Below are positions 1-4,942 of a stretch of 5,542 bases of DNA, piece by piece (position 1 is the first letter of the stretch; every line of letters starts with the position of its first letter). The notes beneath the pieces were generated by a model. The model searched no databases. It was not told where the DNA came from and saw only the letters and a list, made by a program, of their open reading frames with translations. This DNA comes from Eubacterium sp. (GTDB lineage: Bacteria; Bacillota; Clostridia; Lachnospirales; Lachnospiraceae), in contig JAFSTZ010000125.1 in the NCBI GenBank assembly GCA_017445525.1, positions 1-5,542 on the forward strand. The letters run 5' to 3'. Both the position numbers and the translations under genes were made by a program.

Positions 1-119
1 ACCGTATAAGCTGCCATCAGTACTACAACTATAGCAAGCCACCCGATGATAAGACCCTTGTTGAGCTTCTCATCACCCGGCTTGTCCTCTCTCTTTCCGA
101 AATTGAATCTCTCAAACAT
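1..119 (-). CDS. N-terminus of an uncharacterised membrane protein (cut by the window edge)
   Basis: The frame starts at ATG 119 and runs off the left edge after 39 full codons, so only the N-terminus is visible. It has a short charged cytoplasmic leader (MFERFNFGKREDKPGDEKLN) and then a hydrophobic stretch from about residue 22 (LIIGWLAIVVVLMAAY), which reads as a first membrane segment. The start lies 48 bp beyond the tadA stop with no hairpin terminator and no good promoter between them, so read-through from tadA is likely. The Shine-Dalgarno is weak (GGATAAGAG, somewhat far upstream). Lachnospiraceae membrane signalling proteins, for example those ending in GGDEF domains, can begin this way, but that is only a resemblance from memory. 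Nothing downstream can be seen and the function is unknown. Confidence 0.6.
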   Translation of the reverse strand, partial: MFERFNFGKREDKPGDEKLNKGLIIGWLAIVVVLMAAYT

Positions 120-167
120 AGTTGTCTGTCACTCTTATCCCTTTCATCCTCATATTTCCGCACTCTA

Positions 168-632
168 TCACTGCTTTTTCTTTTTATCCCTTAATTCCTT
201 GAAAAATCCTGTCATGAGTTGCTCACACTCCTCACGCATAACGCCCTCAACCAACTCCACGCGATGATTAAGGCCTTCCATGTCAAGGATGTTGATCACT
301 GATCCTGCACACCCGGCTTTTGGATTTCTCGCACCTATCACGACTAAAGGCATCCTTGCCTGCACGATAGCCCCTGCACACATCGGACACGGTTCCAGCG
401 TAACGTACATGGTGCAGTCCTCCAACCGCCAATCGCCCACCTTTCTACAGGCCTGTGATATAGCCATGATCTCGGCATGCGCAAGTGAGTTCTTTTTTTT
501 ATTCCTGCGATTATAACCTTTTCCTATGATACGATCATCTCTGACTATAACGCAGCCTATGGGTGTCTCCTCCTGACGATATGCCTTTTTTGCGAGCCTA
601 TAAGCCTCTTTCATGTACATTTCATGATCCAT
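168..632 (-). CDS. tadA: tRNA-specific adenosine deaminase TadA
   Basis: This 154-aa zinc-dependent cytidine/deoxycytidylate-deaminase-fold enzyme belongs to the TadA family, which converts the wobble adenosine 34 of tRNA-Arg(ACG) to inosine in the cytoplasm. The catalytic motifs are complete: HAEIMA, with zinc ligand His52 and proton-shuttle Glu54, and PCPMCAGAI, with zinc ligands Cys82 and Cys85. The downstream segment ARNPKAGCAGS (residues 101-111) is typical of TadA rather than of cytidine or guanine deaminases. Length is normal for the family. The frame is open 52 codons further upstream, but that part crosses the mecA terminator and the tadA promoter and encodes low-complexity residues. 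ATG 632 fits because GAGG lies 7 nt before it. The Lys-rich tail (DKKKKQ) is common in this family. The gene has its own promoter, and its transcript probably continues into the partial gene at 119. Confidence 0.95.
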   Translation of the reverse strand: MDHEMYMKEAYRLAKKAYRQEETPIGCVIVRDDRIIGKGYNRRNKKKNSLAHAEIMAISQACRKVGDWRLEDCTMYVTLEPCPMCAGAIVQARMPLVVIGARNPKAGCAGSVINILDMEGLNHRVELVEGVMREECEQLMTGFFKELRDKKKKQ

Positions 633-634
633 AA

Positions 635-643
635 TCCTACCTC
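635..643 (-). promoter_or_regulatory. tadA ribosome binding site, fixes the start
   Basis: On the minus strand GAGGTAGGA lies just upstream of ATG 632. The GAGG core is 7 nt from the ATG. This supports ATG 632 over the upstream in-frame ATGs. Confidence 0.7.
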
Positions 644-660
644 GGCACATATATACTGAC

Positions 661-689
661 ATTATAGCTGATTTTGAGAAAAAAAACAA
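661..689 (-). promoter_or_regulatory. sigma-A promoter of tadA
   Basis: On the minus strand the -35 element is TTGTTT (684-689), the spacer is exactly 17 bp and the -10 element is a perfect TATAAT (661-666). A predicted start near 654 gives a leader of about 22 nt before ATG 632. The promoter lies just downstream of the mecA terminator, so tadA is an independent transcription unit. Confidence 0.75.
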
Positions 690-699
690 CCTTATTTTT

Positions 700-736
700 A
701 AAAAAAATCGAGTAGAAGGTTTTATCCTCCTACTCG
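700..736 (-). terminator. Rho-independent terminator of mecA
   Basis: The inverted repeat at 709-736 forms an 11-bp stem with one A/C mismatch (arms CGAGTAGAAGG and CCTCCTACTCG) and a 6-nt loop. On the minus strand it is followed by a run of eight T (700-707). It lies 62 bp after the mecA stop. The tract on the other side of the hairpin is not T-rich, so it acts only on leftward transcription. Confidence 0.88.
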
Positions 737-797
737 TACTCAAGTCATATGATGCAAAACAGCTGAATACATCGTCAGTTCTTTGCATAGGATGTTT

Positions 798-1610
798 TCA
801 CAGCTGCGCCAGCTGTGCCAGGGCTTTATCCTTGATTATCACCCGATAATGCTCATTGAAATAATCCTGTGTAGCGTATGTTACCGGCTCCTCTGCTCCA
901 TACTCGGATATAGTGGAGCAAACAGCGTGAAATGCATGCTTTGCGTTCCCTTTGTTCATGAGAAGATAATACTTCTTGCCGGTGTTATCCTTCCAAAGTG
1001 TATTTTTACCGGTATAGTTCTTCGTAACCCTGTGTGCCGCTTCTATAATCGGCTTCATGGAGACGAAAGAATACAACTTGAACTTTTCCTGATAATAATC
1101 AGACGCCTTACTCTTTGAAGTCTTTTTATCGGTATTTATAGACTGAAGCGCCTCGGAAAGCGGTATAAAGTGTGCTTCCTTGTCTTCCTCATCCCCAAAC
1201 TGTTTCTCATACAATTGGTCAAAACAACTTAAAAGATCATCAAAGCCAAATGATGCATTGTCACCATCTTCGACAGTTATATCGTTAGTATCTACGGTTC
1301 CATCATCAACAATCTCCTCGGCAGGAAGATTAAAATTGGCAAATTTCTCATCAAACTCCTGTGGATTGTCGACCTTGGTTATAACCAAAACCAACGACTC
1401 CCTCGAAGTCGGTATAGCCTCAATCATCAAAGGGATATCTTCCACTTCAAAACCGAAGTCGATATTTGCCTGTTCCATCATATCGCGAAACAACTCCTTT
1501 GCGCGATCCGATCCGTATGCAAGCTCAGATATCTTCAAATGTCTGGATGCCAGATCATGTTTATTGAGAGTACACCTAATCTTATTATCACTGATCCGTT
1601 CAAACATCAT
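798..1610 (-). CDS. mecA: Adaptor protein MecA for ClpC
   Basis: This 270-aa protein has the MecA layout. The N-terminal substrate-binding domain (about 1-82) contains FERISDNKIRCTL, ISELAYGSDRAKELFRDMM and DIPLMIEAIP. An acidic, low-complexity linker covers about 83-175. The C-terminal domain (about 176-267) contains KLYSFVSMKPIIEAA, KYYLLMNKG and ISEYGAEEPVT; in the family this domain binds and activates ClpC. MecA adaptors deliver proteins to ClpCP for degradation (ComK in Bacillus); the target here is unknown. At 270 aa it is longer than the roughly 220-aa Bacillus protein because of the linker, which fits clostridial versions from memory. The open frame extends nine codons further, to 1637. 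ATG 1610 was chosen because AGGTGGTG sits 6 nt before it; ATG 1607, one codon later, is possible. The gene has its own promoter, a leader hairpin and a terminator, so it is probably monocistronic. Confidence 0.93.
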   Translation of the reverse strand: MMFERISDNKIRCTLNKHDLASRHLKISELAYGSDRAKELFRDMMEQANIDFGFEVEDIPLMIEAIPTSRESLVLVITKVDNPQEFDEKFANFNLPAEEIVDDGTVDTNDITVEDGDNASFGFDDLLSCFDQLYEKQFGDEEDKEAHFIPLSEALQSINTDKKTSKSKASDYYQEKFKLYSFVSMKPIIEAAHRVTKNYTGKNTLWKDNTGKKYYLLMNKGNAKHAFHAVCSTISEYGAEEPVTYATQDYFNEHYRVIIKDKALAQLAQL

Positions 1611-1616
1611 GGAACA

Positions 1617-1624
1617 CACCACCT
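1617..1624 (-). promoter_or_regulatory. mecA ribosome binding site, fixes the start
   Basis: AGGTGGTG on the minus strand matches AGGAGGTG at seven of eight positions. It ends 6 nt before ATG 1610 and 9 nt before ATG 1607. This argues against starting at 1637. Confidence 0.7.
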
Positions 1625-1664
1625 TCCTATATTGCAAATAATCACATACACACTGTTATACCAT

Positions 1665-1691
1665 GGAAACACTGAATAAATCAGTGTTTCC
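1665..1691 (-). promoter_or_regulatory. Perfect hairpin in the mecA 5' leader
   Basis: The arms GGAAACACTGA and TCAGTGTTTCC form a perfect 11-bp stem with a 5-nt loop. No T-run follows on either strand, so it is not a Rho-independent terminator. It lies between the predicted mecA promoter and its ribosome binding site, about 54 nt before the ATG, so it would sit in the mRNA leader. It could stabilise the mRNA or serve as a DNA operator or RNA-protein site; none of these is shown. A further ACACTG copy at 1650-1655 could compete for pairing. Confidence 0.6.
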
Positions 1692-1732
1692 CTAAAACAG
1701 TCTCAGAAAAAACTGATAACTTGATTATAAGA

Positions 1733-1761
1733 AGTATATAGTAAAACCCCCGATAAGTCAA
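1733..1761 (-). promoter_or_regulatory. sigma-A promoter of mecA
   Basis: On the minus strand the -35 is TTGACT (1756-1761), the spacer is exactly 17 bp and the -10 is TATACT (1733-1738). A start near 1726 would give a leader of about 116 nt containing the 1665-1691 hairpin. It begins just 21 bp downstream of the stop of the preceding secreted-protein gene. Confidence 0.78.
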
Positions 1762-1781
1762 GAGATTTTTATGATATATGA

Positions 1782-3224
1782 TTATCTTGATACTAACACC
1801 GTCTCAGTAGGATCAACAAAGTAAGTCGACATAAACTGCGGTAAGGTCTTATCACTTGTAACCTGATTCTTGTCCAACTTACCGATAATCGTCGAAGGCC
1901 TGTTGGAACTGTTGGATACCGTCTTCAAAAAAACGCACAGTTCATTGTTCCCCATAAGCACCAGATCTCCGACAGCCCACTGAGTGGGCGGAGATGTAAT
2001 ATTTCTCTCGATATAGTTTTTAGGCAAAGCACAGTAATACCTATACTCGGTTTCATGTCTTCTCATCTCGACAGTCAACGGACTTGATGCAAGATCGTTG
2101 AACAACTCCATCGCTGCCGAGCTGGATTTCTGAACCTCAAAAATAATCGGCGTCACACCGGTATCCAGCAAAAATGCATCTCCGGTGAAAATAGTAGGTG
2201 CAGGCGTCTGAGTAGGTGCCGACGATGCTCCCGACGGAGCAGGCGTGGCTGACGATCCCGGCGCAGGTGGGTAAGAAGGCCACGGAGTGCCTGTACCCCA
2301 CGGAGGAGTAGTTGGTTTTACGGTCGGCGCAATCGTGGAAGACGGTTTCGCTGTTGGCAAAAGCCCTCTGACTAAAGTCACGCTGACGCCTCCACCTCCA
2401 AGTGCCACATCAAGACCGGTGGGATTCAGGACCCTGCCAAGTCTCGTATATGCGTAACCGGTAGTGTGCTCCTTGTATGTAAGTTCGTATTTATTGTTCC
2501 CATATAGCATCAGATCGCCACACACCAGATTGGAAGGCTTGTACTCATCCATAGTATATATCATAGTCGGATCCGATGAAACCTTGGAAACACCATTCTG
2601 ATCCGTCATAGTCAAGACCTTGGGCAACGAATTATACAAAGCTCTCCCGGCTTCATTATCAAGTATGCTCACGGCAAATGTCGATGCGGCCGAACCATTT
2701 ATCTGGAGAAATGCCTGCAGTGCATTCCCCTTCGTATCAATAGTTTGAGTCGCGGTAGGAGCCGGAGTCAGGCTTTCCGGAACAAAAGGTGTGTAGGCCG
2801 GCGTTTCGGTGAACACAGGAGCCGGAGTGACCTCAGCAGGCGTGATATTCATCTGAACCCAGGTTTTTTTGCTAACCTTTTTCTTGCCGGATTTGCAGGT
2901 AACCTTTACCCTTATCTTGGTTGTCCCCTCGCTATTTGCCGCAATATATCCGTTCTTTGTCACAGATGCGATACTTGCATTATCGGAACTGTATTTCGTT
3001 TTGACCTTGCCGAAAGCATTGGTCAGCTTTACATGAAGCTGTCTGTGTTTTGTATTATTAAGAGAATAAGTTTTTTTGGTAACATTTGTGTTGGTTATAA
3101 CAAGCTTCACTTTGACGCCGGATCCGGCCAAAGACTGTCCCATGTCAGACATGAGTCCAAACATCAGGCATAGACAAATAACTATTGACAATCTACGATA
3201 ATTCCTGCAATCCATAAATACCAT
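1782..3224 (-). CDS. Secreted protein with Ig-like domain and two cyclophilin-like domains
   Basis: This 480-aa exported protein has no known specific function. A signal peptide covers residues 1-33: charged start with RR at 10-11, hydrophobic core about 12-25, likely cut after SLA at 33. Residues 36-127 look like a bacterial group 2 Ig-like domain (SSDNASIASV, NGYIAANSEGTTKIRVKV). A Pro/Thr-rich linker (128-160) leads to a cyclophilin-like domain (about 168-286) with the hallmarks LYNSLPKVLTM, CGDLMLYGNN, YTRLGRV and GLDVALGGGGVSVTL. A second Pro/Ser/Thr-rich linker (287-345) precedes a diverged copy (about 348-478) that keeps AMELFNDL, VGDLVLMGNNELCVF and TIIGKLD. No LPXTG motif, lipobox, SLH or choline-binding repeats are visible, so it is probably released or loosely wall-associated. 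The start at 3224 is supported by GGGGTG 5 nt upstream. No terminator follows. The domain calls rest on recognised motifs, not on a search. Confidence 0.85.
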   Translation of the reverse strand: MVFMDCRNYRRLSIVICLCLMFGLMSDMGQSLAGSGVKVKLVITNTNVTKKTYSLNNTKHRQLHVKLTNAFGKVKTKYSSDNASIASVTKNGYIAANSEGTTKIRVKVTCKSGKKKVSKKTWVQMNITPAEVTPAPVFTETPAYTPFVPESLTPAPTATQTIDTKGNALQAFLQINGSAASTFAVSILDNEAGRALYNSLPKVLTMTDQNGVSKVSSDPTMIYTMDEYKPSNLVCGDLMLYGNNKYELTYKEHTTGYAYTRLGRVLNPTGLDVALGGGGVSVTLVRGLLPTAKPSSTIAPTVKPTTPPWGTGTPWPSYPPAPGSSATPAPSGASSAPTQTPAPTIFTGDAFLLDTGVTPIIFEVQKSSSAAMELFNDLASSPLTVEMRRHETEYRYYCALPKNYIERNITSPPTQWAVGDLVLMGNNELCVFLKTVSNSSNRPSTIIGKLDKNQVTSDKTLPQFMSTYFVDPTETVLVSR

Positions 3225-3229
3225 GTTAA

Positions 3230-3235
3230 CACCCC
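3230..3235 (-). promoter_or_regulatory. Ribosome binding site of the secreted-protein gene
   Basis: GGGGTG on the minus strand ends 5 nt before ATG 3224 and resembles the GGAGGTG consensus. It favours ATG 3224 over the in-frame ATG at 3215. Confidence 0.6.
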
Positions 3236-3308
3236 AACGAGATCAACCTACACCGTTTCAAGCATCACACCTGAAAGGCTAAAGGCCAATCTCTCTTTCT
3301 TATCGATA

Positions 3309-3336
3309 TATATAGCTTTCACAACCTTTACTACAA
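3309..3336 (-). promoter_or_regulatory. Possible promoter of the secreted-protein gene
   Basis: On the minus strand TTGTAG (3331-3336) is followed after 16 bp by TATATA (3309-3314); an 18-bp spacing to an overlapping TATATA also works in this AT-repeat. A start near 3300 would give a leader of about 75 nt. No terminator was found between bioY and this gene, so read-through from bioY is an alternative. AT-rich sequence makes chance matches likely. Confidence 0.35.
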
Positions 3337-3396
3337 AACCCAAAAATGCATGTAGCTCTAATCTATATATCGGTAAATTGTCGTTTAATATTAAGC

Positions 3397-4041
3397 TTAT
3401 ATCCGAAGCTTTTTGGTTATCCCGGCAAGAGTCGGTCCAAGGATAGCCGCTATAACTATCTTGATCAGATCAGCAGGGATAAACGGAATCACACATAACG
3501 ACAAAGCCGCACCCACGGGAGTACCTGTCGATATAACAAACCACGCAGTACCAAATGCGTAAAGTACAACTACTGACAACAGCATACCTGCACCCTGGAT
3601 AACTGATTTAATCAATCTCTTCTTTATCCCGGCACCTGAACCCACAGCAACTGCATCCACTGCTGCAGACGACTCATTTATATGGTTATCCTTGTTCTTT
3701 TTTGTAATATCAATAACCGCTCCTGCGATAAGAACCATCGGTATATATCCGATCAGATATCCTCCTGTCGGCCCGGCAAGCTTACTTAATCCTCCCTGAT
3801 GCCCCGCAAAAACAGGAAGTCCCGCTAATCCGAGTATGAGATACAACACACATGCAACAGTCGCATACTTTGTTCCAAGCACATATACAGTCAGAAATAA
3901 AACCAACACTCCTATGGAGATCGGCACCGGACCTATGGGAATACTGATAGGTCCTGTCACACAAAGGATCCCTGTCATAAGTGCCGTAAGCACCATCATA
4001 GCTACCTGTTTGGATCTATCCACCTCTAATCTGTCTTTCAT
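3397..4041 (-). CDS. bioY: Biotin transporter BioY (ECF S-component)
   Basis: This 214-aa integral membrane protein is the biotin-binding S-component of an energy-coupling-factor transporter. Several hydrophobic segments are visible (roughly residues 12-30, 40-54, 58-75, 95-111, 143-170 and 176-204). Family signatures are present: GLAGLPVFAG (71-80), the glycine-rich AGPTGGYLIGY (89-99) and IPFIPADLIKI (185-195). A hydrophilic, Ala/Ser/Gly-rich insertion at about 112-141 makes it somewhat longer than a typical BioY of about 180-200 aa. No ecfA, ecfA' or ecfT gene is next to it, which fits a group II arrangement in which a shared energising module is encoded elsewhere. AAAGGAG (4053-4059) precedes ATG 4041 at a slightly long 11-nt spacing. 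Expression is probably biotin-controlled, judging from the palindrome inside its promoter. Confidence 0.95.
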   Translation of the reverse strand: MKDRLEVDRSKQVAMMVLTALMTGILCVTGPISIPIGPVPISIGVLVLFLTVYVLGTKYATVACVLYLILGLAGLPVFAGHQGGLSKLAGPTGGYLIGYIPMVLIAGAVIDITKKNKDNHINESSAAVDAVAVGSGAGIKKRLIKSVIQGAGMLLSVVVLYAFGTAWFVISTGTPVGAALSLCVIPFIPADLIKIVIAAILGPTLAGITKKLRI

Positions 4042-4077
4042 TTGTAAAAAATCTCCTTTCCATACGCTTCTGTATAG

Positions 4078-4106
4078 ATTATACGACTTTTAGGTTAACC
4101 TGTCAA
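4078..4106 (-). promoter_or_regulatory. Consensus sigma-A promoter of bioY
   Basis: On the minus strand TTGACA (4101-4106) and TATAAT (4078-4083) are both perfect matches to consensus with a 17-bp spacer. A start near 4071 gives a leader of about 30 nt. A promoter this strong usually implies tight repression. Confidence 0.85.
4092..4101. promoter_or_regulatory. Candidate biotin repressor (BirA) operator
   Basis: AGGTTAACCT is a 10-bp perfect palindrome placed directly after the -35 hexamer, inside the bioY promoter spacer. GTTAACC/GGTTAAC half-sites are typical of BirA operators, but the usual site has two half-sites about 14-16 bp apart. Here the partner is unclear: GGTTGACA lies next to it, and TTGTAGAGT lies about 16 bp away. 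The location and half-site fit biotin control; the geometry does not fit cleanly. Confidence 0.4.
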
Positions 4107-4192
4107 CCGCTAGCTAAACTCTACAATTTGCGGTGGCATTTTTCTCATAGAATTCACAAAGATCATGAAAATACCGTCGTTCGTGCATAGAA

Positions 4193-4211
4193 ATGAACGT
4201 GATACGTTCAT
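4193..4211. promoter_or_regulatory. 19-bp palindrome, operator-like
   Basis: ATGAACGT and ACGTTCAT are perfect 8-bp inverted arms around a 3-bp centre (GAT). The site lies between the divergent promoters of bioY and the small-ORF operon, surrounded by further GTTCGT/ACGAAC copies (4179-4184, 4226-4231, 4261-4266). The GAAC-N7-GTTC spacing differs from the GAAC-N4-GTTC of Gram-positive LexA boxes. It probably binds a dimeric regulator of unknown identity. Confidence 0.5.
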
Positions 4212-4271
4212 ATGTCACCTGATCCGTTCGTCAGCATACACAAATGGAAAAATAACCTGCACGAACAGTTG

Positions 4272-4300
4272 TTGAATACAGACAACCCCTTTGATATACT
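4272..4300 (+). promoter_or_regulatory. sigma-A promoter of the small-ORF operon
   Basis: TTGAAT (4272-4277), a 17-bp spacer and TATACT (4295-4300) form a good promoter. A start near 4307 gives a leader of about 32 nt before ATG 4339. The ACGAAC motif at 4261-4266 ends 5 bp before the -35, a suitable place for an activator or repressor. Confidence 0.72.
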
Positions 4301-4338
4301 TTTTTATACACCCAAATAATAACGAAAGGAGGAGTCAA

Positions 4339-4404
4339 ATGAGAGTTTACAAACAGGGATATCGGGTGTTTTATCGGGTAGATACATCACAAATGCGCCT
4401 CTGA
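4339..4404 (+). CDS. Small 21-aa ORF, unknown function
   Basis: ATG 4339 opens a 21-codon frame ending in TGA at 4402. It is preceded by AAAGGAGGAG with GGAGG 6 nt from the ATG, as strong a ribosome binding site as any in the window, and sits about 32 nt after a consensus promoter. The peptide is basic and aromatic (four Arg, one Lys, three Tyr, one Phe) with no membrane segment and no signal peptide. It is followed 25 nt later by a second small gene with its own strong ribosome binding site. It could be a functional small protein or a leader peptide for the next gene; there is no codon run or attenuator hairpin to suggest classic attenuation. No family was recognised. Confidence 0.55.
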   Translation: MRVYKQGYRVFYRVDTSQMRL

Positions 4405-4429
4405 TACGGGAGAAAAGGAGGACAAGGAT

Positions 4430-4645
4430 ATGGAAAAAAACACAGAGCGGATACACTTCCGCGACCAGCTTGAATACGCAAACGCTCATGGCATCCCGGT
4501 TGATGTCGAGGGAAAAGGATATATAAAAAGACCCAGGGATATAATCGCAGTCATGCAAAAGGGAAACTACATGGTTGATTATGAAGGCGATGAGATGGGA
4601 CGCATCAAGGCTATCCATATCTGTAACATTGACAGACACTATTGA
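4430..4645 (+). CDS. Small 71-aa hypothetical protein
   Basis: This 71-aa cytoplasmic protein is not recognised as a named family. It is preceded by AAAAGGAGG with GGAGG 8 nt from ATG 4430. The sequence is hydrophilic and mixed-charge. It starts with a likely short helix (ERIHFRDQLEYANAHGIPV, residues 6-24), then a Gly/Lys-rich segment (GKGYIKRPRDI, 28-38), a second likely helix around 38-45 and a probable beta-strand tail (NYMVDYEGDEMGRIKAIHI, 46-64). There is no signal peptide, membrane helix or cysteine pair. Sharing a promoter and close spacing with the 21-aa ORF suggests an operon. A possible second promoter overlaps its stop codon. Coding potential is supported by the strong ribosome binding site and the ordered composition; function is unknown. 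Confidence 0.72.
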   Translation: MEKNTERIHFRDQLEYANAHGIPVDVEGKGYIKRPRDIIAVMQKGNYMVDYEGDEMGRIKAIHICNIDRHY

Positions 4646-4670
4646 TAAACAAAGTAAGTCTGCGTATACA
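4642..4670 (+). promoter_or_regulatory. Possible promoter for a downstream RNA
   Basis: TTGATA (4642-4647) overlaps the stop codon of the 71-aa gene and is followed after exactly 17 bp by TATACA (4665-4670). A start near 4677 would fall 7 nt before the stem-loop at 4684. Either the small-ORF transcript simply continues, or this starts a separate RNA. Confidence 0.45.
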
Positions 4671-4683
4671 AAAAAGGTTATTA

Positions 4684-4756
4684 TTCAGCCTGAATCAAGC
4701 ACAAAGAGATGTTTGGCGCTTGCATCTGCAAGCACTTATGTGAGATTCGGGCTGAA
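4684..4756. repeat. 73-nt nested inverted repeat
   Basis: The outer arms TTCAGCCTGAATC and GATTCGGGCTGAA pair over 13 positions with a single T-G. Two further inner stems lie inside (see the candidate RNA). No T-run follows, so it is not a simple terminator. Its compact palindromic form would also fit an intergenic repeat element present elsewhere in the genome. Confidence 0.7.
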
Positions 4757-4824
4757 AGCTTATAGTGCGGTAAAAATCTATGATTTCGAACACTGCGTTC
4801 ATCCGTAGCAAAACACAGATGACA

Positions 4825-4850
4825 CTGAATAGAAAGCCGTTCAGATTTTT
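4825..4850 (+). terminator. Weak terminator-like hairpin
   Basis: CTGAA (4825-4829) and TTCAG (4840-4844) form a 5-bp stem, or 6 bp if a T-G pair is counted, followed by ATTTTT (4845-4850). The stem is short and AT-rich, so termination would be inefficient. It is the only rightward terminator candidate between the small ORFs and trpS. Confidence 0.3.
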
Positions 4851-4853
4851 CTC

Positions 4854-4882
4854 TTGAAAAAAATCCCCGCATGCTATATAAT
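4854..4882 (+). promoter_or_regulatory. sigma-A promoter of trpS
   Basis: TTGAAA (4854-4859), a 17-bp spacer and a perfect TATAAT (4877-4882). A start near 4889 leaves a leader of about 78 nt, too short for a T-box riboswitch and without the T-box sequence, so tRNA-sensing control by that route is unlikely here. Confidence 0.8.
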
Positions 4883-4942
4883 ATCGCTTGAGTGCGTTTA
4901 CATGCATTTCATAAAGAGAAAAGAATTATGTCATATAAATAA

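Larger units (their letters stand above)
4677..4850 (+). ncRNA. Candidate structured small RNA, no known family
   Basis: This non-coding stretch carries a promoter-like sequence at its 5' end and several nested pairings. The outer stem is 13 bp with one G-U (4684-4696 with 4744-4756). Inside it, CACAAAG (4700-4706) pairs with CTTATGTG (4735-4742) around one bulged A. The apical stem is GCTTGC/GCAAGC (4718-4723 with 4728-4733) with an ATCT loop, and the loop is complementary to AGAT at 4707-4710, allowing a pseudoknot. A second hairpin follows at 4764-4794, then a weak terminator-like hairpin. No T-box core, tRNA, SRP, 6S or known riboswitch signature was recognised. It lies upstream of the trpS promoter, so it is not in the trpS leader. 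It may instead be the 3' region of the small-ORF mRNA. Confidence 0.35.

Noticed and set aside
633..788. 52-codon upstream extension of tadA.
   Set aside because: It crosses the mecA terminator and the TATAAT promoter, has no ribosome binding site at the far ATG, and encodes residues unlike any TadA N-terminus.
1665..1691. Rho-independent terminator for the secreted-protein gene.
   Set aside because: The stem is perfect but no T-run follows on the minus strand, and it lies downstream of the mecA promoter, so a terminator here would also block mecA.
3248..3400. About 50 codons open on the minus strand after bioY, ending in TAG at 3248-3250, with a plausible-looking C-terminal part (FVVKVVKAIYIDKKERLAF).
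   Set aside because: There is no ATG or ribosome binding site to start it and it is out of frame with bioY. An open stretch of this length in AT-rich DNA has a chance of a few percent. It could be a decayed gene end, but nothing else supports that.
4193..4211. LexA (SOS) box.
   Set aside because: The half-sites GAAC and GTTC are 7 bp apart instead of the 4 bp of the Gram-positive LexA consensus, and no DNA repair gene is adjacent.
4684..4790. tRNA-like element, suggested by the 73-nt length and a TTCGAA sequence nearby.
   Set aside because: The pairings are nested in one long stem rather than a cloverleaf, with no D, anticodon or T arm in the right places on either strand and no CCA end.
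4681..4907. Overlapping 60-77 codon frames on both strands in the gap before trpS.
   Set aside because: They lack ribosome binding sites, have erratic composition and overlap each other and the palindromic element and trpS promoter.
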